Part shown: piece after piece, positions 23,680 to 32,424 of the stretch
Numbering within the stretch: the stretch's first letter is position 1
Layout: each line of letters starts with the position of its first letter
Origin: Brassica napus
Lineage: Eukaryota; Streptophyta; Magnoliopsida; Brassicales; Brassicaceae
Assembly: GCF_020379485.1 (NCBI RefSeq)
Contig: NC_063436.1
Location: 23,124,423 to 23,188,422 of the forward strand
Direction: 5' to 3'
DNA length: 64,000 nucleotides
The notes under the pieces: generated by a model
Database searches by the model: none
Told to the model about the DNA's origin: nothing
What the model saw: the letters and a program-made list of their open reading frames with translations, nothing else
Program-made: the position numbers and the translations under genes

Positions 23680-26516
23680 ATGGCAGGCCGAGGTCGAGGG
23701 AGAAAAAAATCTCAGCAGAAAAAGTCCACAAAAAGAAACAGTGCTCCTGTAGAAGAGCAGCATGTAGAAGAACTTTCAACAGAGAATGATAGTGATGATC
23801 TGTCAGCACACGGAATTGAGTCTGATAATCAGGGAACCGATAATCAGTCTGCATCATCTCAGGTAAATTATTTCCAAATGCTAATAAACAGACTAGTAAG
23901 GAACAAATGCTAATGTAATTTTTATTTGGTTTACAGGAGTGCCAACCACTGCCACCTGATGAGCTATGTTTCAAGAACACCGAGTTCACCCAGACGTGTA
24001 AGATACAGAGCAAGTGTTATGTGACCGAGACGGTGAAGTTTCTGAAGAAGGCTAGGTTTAAGCCTGAGCTCCAGTGGTTTGAAAACCACCCTCAGTTTTG
24101 CCATTTTTTCCACATGCCCGATGAACCAAACTTGAAGCTGCAGGGTATGTGGATGCTTCTACTGCGCACTGTTCCTTTACATGAGTCAGAGGACACATCT
24201 TGGTTTGCTGTTAATGGAGTGCCCATTCGGTATTCAATGAGAGAGCATGCTCTCATCTCGGGATTGGACTGCCATGACTACCCGGCTAAGTATAAGAAGA
24301 TTGGAAGCTTTGCGTTTGTAGACAGGCATTTCAAATCACATAAGGAGATCACTATGCTATCTGTGAGAGAGAAGTTGTTGAGTATGAGTGCGTGTGGGGA
24401 TCGGCTCAAAATGGCAGTGCTTTACTTCTTAGGCACGATTATCAGAGGGAAGGGAAGGTATAATGCCCCGTTCGACCCTTTCATATTAAGAATCGTCAAC
24501 GATGTGGAGGTTTGTAAAACCTTTCCTTGGGGTCGGTTGACGTTTGAAGATGCTCTCCGGTCCATCACTCGCGTGATGAAGCATCTGAAAGGGAAACCTA
24601 AGAATAATGTCAACTTTCCCGGGTTCATAATTCCTTTGGAGGTAAATTTGATTTATCCTTATGATTTTTTTTTTTCGAGTGTATTTTTTTTCTTATGATT
24701 TTTTTTTTCTTTTGACAATCAGATTCTGGCATTTGAGTGTATCCCAGCTCTGAAAGCACGATTTAGAGAAGGTGTAGAAGGCTGTATGAGTAAGTGTCCG
24801 AGGATGTGTAAAAAGCGGTTCCAAAGTAACAGCATGAAGGGCTATCCTCTTGAGGATTTGTACGACACACTTGGAGAAATTAAGGTATGTGTTACGTGTT
24901 GTTTTGTTTTTATTAAGTGAGTGGAATACAATGTGTTTGATATATTGTTTGGTATAAATTTTCAGGTTATTGAAAGTGTTCTTGTTCCTACTGTTGATGA
25001 GGAACCTCTCATGGCACGCTTAATGGATGGGGAGCCAGACTATGAAAATGAAGAAGGCGTGAGTAATTTGTGGAGCACGTGGTTGACTGTTAAGGAGAAG
25101 CCTATCTTTTGGCAAGAACTCTATGAGTTAGATGTGGCTGCAAGGGAGTTTCCTCAGAAGAAAGACAAAAGGAAAGTGCATGAAGAAGCATCCTCCTCTA
25201 ATACAAGTTTGGAGGACGTTTTGAAAGGGTTTGAAGAGAGGTTGATGACAAGTTTGAGTGAAGTGAATGGGAAGGTGGAAAAAATGAACAAGAGGCTTGG
25301 GAAGATTGAACGTTGCCAAGTTGTTTTAAAAAAGAGGTGTAAAAGGATGAAGGCAATGGAGAAGAAGCTTGAGAAGATTGAAGATTGCCAATATTATTTA
25401 AAAAAGAAGGCCAAGAAGGTGGAGAAAGAAATGAAGGAAATGAAAGAGAAGGAGGAAGATAAGGAGAACAATGACGGTTTCGACTATCAAGGCATGGATT
25501 ATGTCTGGGATGGGCAGCGGAATGACAGCAATGGAGCGGACGCAACAACCAAAGAACCCGAAGATGCAGATATGGTTGAAAATACAGAGGTGGTAGAAGA
25601 GAGTGAGGAAGAGAGTGAAGAAGAGGCTCAGAAGGAATCTGATGAGGTTGAGATGAATGAAGCCAATGAGATTGAAGAAGAGGTTGAAACAGAGGCTCGG
25701 GTTGAAGTTGAAACAGAGGCTCGGGTTGAAGTTGAAACAGAGGCTCGGGTTGAAGCTGAAACAGAGGCTCGGGTTGAAGCTGAAACCGAGAAAACTCCTA
25801 CACCACCACGTGGTAGGACTAAGGCAGCAGCCGCGAGGAGACAAATCCTAACAACACCAGAAAAGTTGTTCGGAAAGGCTGAAAAAATGGTGGAGGAAGA
25901 GGTGAAAGAACCTGAGGAAGAGGGTGAAAAAATGGTGGAGGAAGAGGTGGAAGAACCTGAGGAAGAGGGTGAAAAAATGGTGGAAGAAGAAGTGTTAGAG
26001 CCTGAGGAAGAGACTGGAAAAATGATGGAGGAAGAGGTGGAAGAATCTGAGGAAGAGGCTGTAAAAATGGTGGAGGAAGAGGTGGTAGAGCCTGAGGAAG
26101 AGGCTGGAAGAATGGTGGAGGAAGAGGTGGTAGAGCCTGAGGAAGAGGCTGGAAAAATGGTGGAGGAAGAGGTGGTAGAGACTGAAAAATATACTGAGGA
26201 AGAAAAGCAAGAGTGGTACATGGTTGTCTACGAAGGCAGTACTTGTGAAACGAAGGAAGCTGACAAGGGAGCAGCCAAGCCTTCTGGTTCTGGGGTCAAG
26301 CATAGGCCAAAACAAATGGCATTGAGGAAGCACGCTACTAAGCAGGCTCCTAAGCCGAGGGGTAGACCGAGAAAGGATACTGAACCAAAGAAGTTCACAA
26401 CGCCAGAACAGACAAAAAGGATACGTTCACGTTCACAGTGGGTTTCCACTCCTTTCACTGAAGCTAACACTGATGAGATTGAAGGGCGCAAGAAGAAGCC
26501 TAGAACAAAGGCGTAG
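23680..26516 (+). CDS. MULE-borne DUF1985-type protein with acidic repeats and AT-hooks
   Basis: Four exons: 23680-23862, 23937-24641, 24723-24884, 24966-26516; 866 residues. Residues 1-60 start AGRGRGRKKSQQKK, a basic AT-hook-like patch. Residues about 80-300 resemble DUF1985, a domain common in plant MULE-carried genes and often followed by a Ulp1-type (C48) cysteine peptidase: WFAVNGVPIRYSMREHALIS, LKMAVLYFLGTIIRGKGRYN, FPWGRLTFEDALRSI. No His-Asp-Cys peptidase region follows. Instead there is a coiled-coil part with two KRCKRMKAMEKKLEKIE-like units. A Glu-rich region follows, with four 8-residue units (EVETEARV type) and about seven 17-residue units (KMVEEEVVEPEEEAG type). The end is basic with the AT-hook KPRGRPRKD. 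Function is unknown; DNA binding is inferred from the hooks. Confidence 0.75.
25681..25790 (+). repeat. 24-bp coding tandem repeat, about four copies
   Basis: Units of gttgaaacagaggctcgg, with gttgaa/gctgaa variants, encode an EVETEARV-type octapeptide within the DUF1985-type gene. All unit lengths keep the frame. Confidence 0.85.
25880..26190 (+). repeat. 51-bp coding tandem repeat, about seven imperfect copies
   Basis: Units built on aaaatggtggaggaagaggt encode a 17-residue acidic repeat of the KMVEEEV-EPEEE type. Spacing varies in multiples of three, keeping the frame. Confidence 0.8.
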
Positions 26517-27482
26517 AAGACAAGAAGCTTAACATATTTTGGGTGTTTAGTATTTATCTCGGATTTGTTGTGAACTTATGTAAGAAGTTATGTTTTGTTG
26601 CTTGTTGGTCTGTAAAACTTGAATGATATCTCTTATGTAGGATGTTCTGTGTTGTGTGATTGTCTTGCAGCAGGTTTGGCCCAATTGAGGACAAAATGAT
26701 CTAAGTCTTAAGAAAGCACATTTGTACTACTAGGTTTATTATGTATTACTAAGACAAACAAAATTTGTCAACAATAAGAAAAAAAAAATATAAGAAACAA
26801 AATGGCACATGTCTAAAACGTGTAAAACGTGTAAAATATAAAAAAAAAAATAGCACATGTCTAAAACGTGTAAATATAATATTAAACAAAACATGTTTGA
26901 ATACTCTTAGTAGTACTCAAGGAAGTAGTAATATTTCATTCTTCATAGTAATATTTTTGTAAAAAAGAACATTTTTAAGTAATACAACCTGAAGAAATTA
27001 AATTTATTAGTAATACAAATATATTTAGACAATTTTAGATTATATATAACACATTGGCATAATTTTTTTAAATAAAATGCGTATTTTCGGAATTTCATCC
27101 CATTATGGCCTTCACATCAAGACATTAGTATAGAAGTAGAAGGATGTTTTCTATAGAAATGAGAGGTTTTCAACTAATTTCAGAATTTAAGAGTATTCTA
27201 TGTCTAATTTGGCAAATAAACACAAATATGACCATATAATCTCGTAATATATGAGATATTTTTTCTAAAAATAAATAATAAGACAAAAACAAAAGTTCTT
27301 TGAAACATGCATACTACATAGTAATTCAAAGTAGTTCAAAGTAGTTCAAGGTAGTCCAAAGTAGTACCTAGTAGTCCATATTACACATAGTAGTTCACAG
27401 TAGTACCGAGTAGTCCATATTACACATAGTAGTTCACAGTAGTACCGAGTAGTGCAGTGTTACCTAGTACAAGAGTTCCATG
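26517..27482. other. Convergent 3' region between the two MULE genes, with repeats
   Basis: AT-rich. Two copies of a block containing gcacatgtctaaaacgtg lie at about 26802-26825 and 26852-26875. At about 27325-27455 is an array of gtagttca/gtagtcca words, including two 39-bp units starting at 27370 and 27409 (agtagtccatattacacata). No further gene was seen. Confidence 0.6.
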
Positions 27483-29999
27483 TTACTCAGTGGGGGAAGA
27501 AGTACTTCCACATTCAAAATACTCATGCAAACGTCCGCCTCTCCTTCCCCTGCCCCTGCCTCTTCCCCTTCCGCGTCCTCTTCTTCGTCCACGAGATTCT
27601 CCGGCTGATGGAAACCTTTGCTTTTGAGTGGGTCCTTTCTTTTTTTCGTATACCGGGGGAAGAACTTTAAGTGCTCGAATCTCATCAGGTATGACCCATT
27701 CAGACATATGAGGAACTGGATAAATCGTCCTACAGTATGCCAATGCCCACAACTCCACCAAATAGTATTTTGAACAAAACTCTTGTAGATGAAGATCTCT
27801 TCCTACGCTCAAGAACTTGGCAGCAGCAGCAGCATGAACACATGGGATTTTGTCTAGATCAAAACACCTGCAGGTGCACATTTTTCTTGCCAAATCAACC
27901 GTATAAATCTTTCCGTCACTACCATTGACATTGTACTCAAGGTGGAAGCTGTTTATCTCAACAACATCTAAACACCTCGCTTCCAAACATCTTTTTGACA
28001 ACTCCTTTTCCACTGTTGGCACAAGCTTCTTTGTGACTGGTATTTCAGCTGCCTTCTTCCTATGTTTGTTAAACCATTCAGTCATTTTCTTGATGATAAC
28101 ATCAATCATCGGTAGCATGAAGAATTTCCTCGCTTCCCGAAGAACACCATTAATGGATTCTGCTGCATTAGTTGTGTTAACATTGTATCTGTCTCCTTCA
28201 AAGTAACATCTTGCCCATTTTCTCACTTCAACACTTTTCTCCAGATACGCCGCAGCAGAAGGATACCTTCTGGAAAAGGCATCGTAGAGATCATCGAACT
28301 CAGCCACTGTATAAGCATGTGCACACTCTGTAAACTTGCTTGCGCAAGCGTCTCTGTTGTTGAAAACATGTCCTTTGACATTTTGAGACAAATGCCAGAT
28401 ACAATACCCATGTGCAGCCATTGGGAACACCTCACGTATTGACTTGATCAAGCTCGCATTTCTATCCGAAAGAAACACCAATTCGCCTTCATCTGCTATC
28501 ACTGACCTCAACTTATTCATAAACCACATCCAGCTTTCGTCTTTCTCACCATCAACTACACCAAATGCGATAGGGTAGTGGTGACGATCCGGATCTTGAG
28601 CCGTCGCAACAAGCAGAACTCCACCATAAACATGCTTTAGATGTGTTCCATCCACAATGATAACTTTCCTCATCGCTGCGAATCCTTCTATGGAAGCTCC
28701 AAATGCGAAAAATAGATACTTAAATCTTTTTGCCGCATCCACTTCAACATAACTTACTGAGTCAGGATTCTTCAACTTAAGCATGTACATGTAGGAGTGT
28801 ATCATAGAAAAACTCTCTTCCGGAGTACCTCGGACTTCATTAGCAGCCATCCTTTTTCCTCTCCATGCTGTGGCATACGACACATCAACACCAACCTTGT
28901 GGGTAACCATACTGATCAGATCAGCTGGTGTTGGTGTGTCATATCTACCGGGATATTCTTCACTCAAAACAGATGCGACAACATGTGGTGTGCCTCTTCT
29001 TCTGTTTCTAAGGGTACTTGTAGTTACTACTGAGCATGTATGAGACTTGTTGTAAGTTCTAACCGTCCAAAGATCTGAATTCTTAAGCTTTACTACACGC
29101 AAATACCACTTGCAACCTTCTTTGGCTCCTCGACATTTTGCCACAAATCTCACAGTATCGGACTTCAATGTTTCATACTCAAAACCATTCTTATGCGCAC
29201 CCCTCTGAACTAGAACTTGCATGGCTACCTTAGTTCTGAATTCTTGACCCTTAACCAAATCGAGACCATCATCCCATTCTTCTTCTACTGCAGTCGTGGC
29301 TTCAACTCCTCCTCTTGCAGCTGCAACTCCGGCTCTTGCAGCTTCAACTTCCGCTCTTGCAGCTTCAACTTCCTCTCCTCCAGCTTCTTCTTCCACTCTT
29401 ACTTCTGTTCCTTCATACCCATGCTCTAAATTCTCATGCATCTCAATGTCTTCATGTTGTTCGGGTGTGTAAAGCGCGACCACACCATCCATCTCATGAT
29501 CCTGATCAGTTCCATCTTGCTCAGTGTCATCTTCCTCGGTCCCATCAGAAAGACCAACATAACTATCATCAGTTTCATCATCATCTTCATCAGAAAGACC
29601 AACATAGCTATCATCAGTCTCATCATCATCTCCTAAAAGTGACATACCACCATATGTATCATCCATGTCGCTGCTGATCTCCACATGTAAAACACTTCTA
29701 CATTTATCATGATTTACTTGCATGAGATAACCCAAAACGTCTTCATCACACCAAATATATGATGGCTTGTTCGAATACAATACCATTGGAAAGTAACTAA
29801 TCTTCACCATCCCATCTCCATTTGCCTTAATCTTTCTGCATATACTTTCAACCAATTCAGAATACGTAATCTCTTCCACAGCTGTCTTCATCACTAGAGT
29901 GTGAATTTCATCTTCTCCCGAGATCCATCTTCTCTCACCCCCATCTTTGATGTAACTTCCTCCGTAATCAAAACATATGATTGTAATAGGTGAGGCCAT
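27483..29999 (-). CDS. MuDR-type transposase, intact single exon, 838 aa
   Basis: This is the DDE transposase that mobilises the element. Domains in order: residues 1-110 a PB1-like N-terminal domain as in many plant MULE transposases; about 115-170 an acidic linker with two DDETDDSYVGLSD units; about 205-240 Ala/Glu repeats; about 248-312 the MuDR zinc-binding DNA-binding domain (CRGAKEGCKWYLR...SHTC). The MULE catalytic core follows: first Asp in VIIVDGTHLK about 449, second Asp in VFLSDRNASL about 511, and a candidate Glu in NAAESINGVL about 613. A CxC...CxH SWIM zinc finger (CTCRCFDLDKIPCVH) lies at about 705-720. A Gly-Arg-rich C-terminus (GRGRGRGRGRGRR) completes it. The frame has no stop, intron or frameshift, so the element may be autonomous. 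Confidence 0.93.
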   Translation of the reverse strand: MASPITIICFDYGGSYIKDGGERRWISGEDEIHTLVMKTAVEEITYSELVESICRKIKANGDGMVKISYFPMVLYSNKPSYIWCDEDVLGYLMQVNHDKCRSVLHVEISSDMDDTYGGMSLLGDDDETDDSYVGLSDEDDDETDDSYVGLSDGTEEDDTEQDGTDQDHEMDGVVALYTPEQHEDIEMHENLEHGYEGTEVRVEEEAGGEEVEAARAEVEAARAGVAAARGGVEATTAVEEEWDDGLDLVKGQEFRTKVAMQVLVQRGAHKNGFEYETLKSDTVRFVAKCRGAKEGCKWYLRVVKLKNSDLWTVRTYNKSHTCSVVTTSTLRNRRRGTPHVVASVLSEEYPGRYDTPTPADLISMVTHKVGVDVSYATAWRGKRMAANEVRGTPEESFSMIHSYMYMLKLKNPDSVSYVEVDAAKRFKYLFFAFGASIEGFAAMRKVIIVDGTHLKHVYGGVLLVATAQDPDRHHYPIAFGVVDGEKDESWMWFMNKLRSVIADEGELVFLSDRNASLIKSIREVFPMAAHGYCIWHLSQNVKGHVFNNRDACASKFTECAHAYTVAEFDDLYDAFSRRYPSAAAYLEKSVEVRKWARCYFEGDRYNVNTTNAAESINGVLREARKFFMLPMIDVIIKKMTEWFNKHRKKAAEIPVTKKLVPTVEKELSKRCLEARCLDVVEINSFHLEYNVNGSDGKIYTVDLARKMCTCRCFDLDKIPCVHAAAAAKFLSVGRDLHLQEFCSKYYLVELWALAYCRTIYPVPHMSEWVIPDEIRALKVLPPVYEKKKGPTQKQRFPSAGESRGRRRGRGRGRGRGRGRRGGRLHEYFECGSTSSPTE

Positions 30000-31006
30000 A
30001 GATTTCCTGAAACAAAAATTATGATGAGTTAACCGTTTAAAGAATTTAAGTTGTCCAAGATCTTTGGTACATACTCTATTTAGTAATACAAGTAATACAA
30101 GTAATACATATTGTAGCTTAGTAGTACTAGTAATTCCAGTATTTTCTATAAATTTTCATTTTTGTTGATTTAAACCTTTTAACAAACCCAGGGGGTATTA
30201 TACAACCCACAATATCATCTACCAATATTTTAATGTATTATTTTGGTTTAAAACAGTGAAAAATAAGTAGAAATATACAAAATAGTCCTGAAAAAAACAT
30301 CATTTTCATACCAATATACCTAAAACTTTAATCTTTCATCAGTTTAAGTATGTTTAATCAACAAATAACATGTTACAAAACCCACATTATCGTCTAACAA
30401 CATTTTTATGTTTTTTCCTATCAAACTCGTGTTAAAAGAATCGTGTTAAAAGAAGAGAACCTTCTCCAAGTTTTATTTTCAAAACCTTTGAAAACTTTTA
30501 AGATTTTTACAGCTAAGTTTTTATTTTTTTCGTTACCCATAACACATAGAACATAAGTAGTATATTAGTATGAAAATTTCGTGAAAAAATCGTACCAATT
30601 TTCGTCAAAATAACCTCCAAAATACGCCAATGGAGCTTGAAAGAGAAGAAGAAATCGCAGGTGGTTGGAAAAAAGGGAGCAGGATCTGAAAAAAGGGAAC
30701 AGATGGACACCTGTGCGAAGGAGAGAGGTAGATGGAGTGTGGGGTCGCCTGTTAGGTGTCCATTAATTATGGACTTTATGTGGGAGGATGAGGGGTCCGC
30801 TTTCTATTTTTAAAATTAGAAAGTAAGTTGTGGGGTCCGTGTTTTATTTTTAAAATTAGAAAGTAAGGTGTGGGGTCAGCAAGAAATAGATAATAATATA
30901 ATAGCTGAGGGTAATAAAGAGAAGGGAAATATGGTAGGGTAGTTAGAAAAGAAGTGGGGTATTGAGAATACAAAATTTCCAACTGGGTCAATATAGATTA
31001 CTTTCC
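30000..31006. other. Transposase upstream region and right end of the MULE
   Basis: This is the presumed transposase promoter, followed by subterminal sequence. The triplicated word gtaatacaa lies near 30082-30105. Three copies of ggggtc at 30792, 30832 and 30872 mark two 40-bp units that each contain attttaaaatta-type palindromes. Clustered subterminal repeats are common transposase binding sites; that role is inferred. Confidence 0.5.
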
Positions 31007-31015
31007 TCTAATTTC

Positions 31016-31138
31016 TAGATAAAGCTCTCTCTAACTCTAACCTCTCCTTTTATACGAATGCTTAGATTAGGTTAAACCCAGCCCACATACTCTAGCCCAT
31101 TAATCAAATTGCCACTCAGCTAAATGGGCCACGTAACA
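31016..31138 (-). repeat. Upstream (5') LTR, distal half
   Basis: 123 bp identical to 17986-18108. With 22491-22634 it restores a 267-bp LTR. It abuts caatg, 8 bp from the epoxide hydrolase stop codon. Confidence 0.95.
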
Positions 31139-31146
31139 CAATGGGT

Positions 31147-32424
31147 CTAAAACGTGAGGAAATAGTCGTGGATGTGTTTACTTATCTCGTCAGGCCTTTC
31201 CTCATGGAGAAAATGACCAACGCCTTTAATTACCACTACTTTGTCTAACAACGGTACGTGGCTCTTAAACCGGCCTTCGTGGATGTACTTCTTGGTCCCT
31301 GGAATGTGATACGTCAAATCCTTGTCGCCGATTATAAACTTAACCGGAACTTTCACCTGAGCGTTTGAGAATGCCCCCATCATCTCCCATGTCCTGCAAC
31401 GAGCAAAGCAGAAATTGATTGTCACACTAAAAAAAAAGAAAAAAAGAAACAAATCTTGCAGGAGAGATTAGAGATATTGATCCTAGTTTTTATATATAAA
31501 CAAGTTTCATACCGGTCCATGTTTCGATAGTAGTTTACAGGTCCAGTGAAGCCACTCTTCTCATACTTTGAAACATAATACTTAACATCATACTCGGTTA
31601 GCCAAGAGGGCAATGAAACAGGATCATCGTAGCTTTTCCCTTTAGGTAAGAGTATAGGACCAGTATTACGATACGTTAACATCTCTAATAGAACTCGTTC
31701 CGTGCCTACCTTAGCGAACTCCGCCTCTATTTCCCCATACTCCTGTAAAATGTAAAAACCCCATTCTTCTAATTACAAACAAACAAACAGAAAATACAAA
31801 AAAAAAAAAAAAAACATCTCTCGTCTCTGTCTGAATCTCAAACAAACTAACACTGTTTTACACTTGTAGTAATCTACAGTGTTATTCATTAAGAGTCTAT
31901 TAAAAGAACAAACGTGAGACCTGAAACCTGCAGATATAGTAGTCATCTCCATAAAACGATTTAAACATTGAGATCGGTTTCCTCTTAAGGTTCCAAGGCT
32001 CGAACACCACACTCATGTTGACCAGAGCCTTAACCCTGTCCGGTCGGAGAAGACAGAGATGCCACGCGATGATCGCTCCCCAATCATGTCCCACCACGAA
32101 CACTTTCTCCCTATCTCCGACCACCGCGTCGATCAATCCGATCAGATCTCCGACCACGTGGAGACTCGTGTACGCGTCCGCGCTCTCCGGCGCCTCCGTG
32201 TCTCCGTATCCGCGCAGGTCGGGGGCGATTGTGCGGTAGCCTAGCGACGAGAGAGCAACCATCTGGTGCCGCCACGTGTACCAGAGCTCGGGAAATCCGT
32301 GGAGGAAGAGTATCACCGGAGGAGGACGTGAAGCGCCGTTGTCGGTGAAGGAGGGAGTTTTCTCGGCGAAGTGCATGTTGATTCCGTTGACCTTCACGAA
32401 TCTGTGAGTGAAAGTAAGATCCAT
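31147..32424 (-). CDS. Soluble epoxide hydrolase (alpha/beta hydrolase)
   Basis: A cytosolic-type epoxide hydrolase that opens fatty-acid epoxides to diols, with roles in cutin and oxylipin metabolism in the family. Exons 32424-31921, 31742-31513 and 31393-31147 give 326 residues. The oxyanion-hole motif HGFPE is near residue 42. The nucleophile Asp lies in VGHDWGA (about residue 113). The cap-domain Tyr region is FTGPVNYYRNMDR, the acid is in IGDKDLTY, and the catalytic His is in GVGHFLHEE. All are intact. The product resembles Arabidopsis At4g15955/At4g15960 by recall. A young LTR element sits 8 bp after the stop codon in the same orientation, so the native 3' UTR is displaced by more than 13 kb. 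The transcript probably ends in LTR sequence or is lost. Confidence 0.93.

Larger units (their letters stand above)
22626..31015. mobile_element. Mutator-like element (MULE), 8,372 bp, two convergent genes
   Basis: The element proper is 22635-31006. It is flanked by the perfect 9-bp duplication tctaatttc (22626-22634 and 31007-31015), diagnostic of Mutator-type transposition. Its ends are weak inverted repeats: ggactttactctggattgcc at the left against ggaaagtaatctatattgac in reverse complement at the right, about 18 of 25 matching. It therefore belongs with MULEs whose terminal repeats are short or degenerate. It carries a transposase gene (minus, 27483-29999) and a DUF1985-type gene (plus, 23680-26516) that converge on about 960 bp of AT-rich sequence. 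Tandem arrays lie near both internal and right-hand regions. It inserted into an LTR of the retroelement. Confidence 0.9.
17837..31143 (-). mobile_element. Composite non-autonomous LTR retrotransposon split by a MULE
   Basis: The element proper is 17842-31138. It is flanked by the perfect 5-bp duplication caatg (17837-17841 and 31139-31143). The outer LTRs are 17842-18108 and the split copy 22491-22634 plus 31016-31138. Each is 267 bp, TG...CA, and base for base the same by eye. In minus orientation the primer binding site tggtatcagagc (initiator Met tRNA type) follows the upstream LTR at about 22477-22488. A purine-rich tract, aaagagcggggtaa, precedes the downstream LTR (18109-18122). A third, diverged LTR at about 19359-19613 lies inside. 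No reverse transcriptase, integrase or protease is visible, so mobility must come from another element. Without the MULE and one 9-bp duplication it is about 4.9 kb. Confidence 0.92.

Noticed and set aside
25398..26333. Long minus-strand frames rich in Ser/Leu/Phe
   Set aside because: They are the antisense of the Glu-rich tandem repeats in the DUF1985-type gene.
27300..27460. Repeat array considered as a CRISPR-like array
   Set aside because: Units are contiguous with no unique spacers, and this is a plant nuclear transposon.
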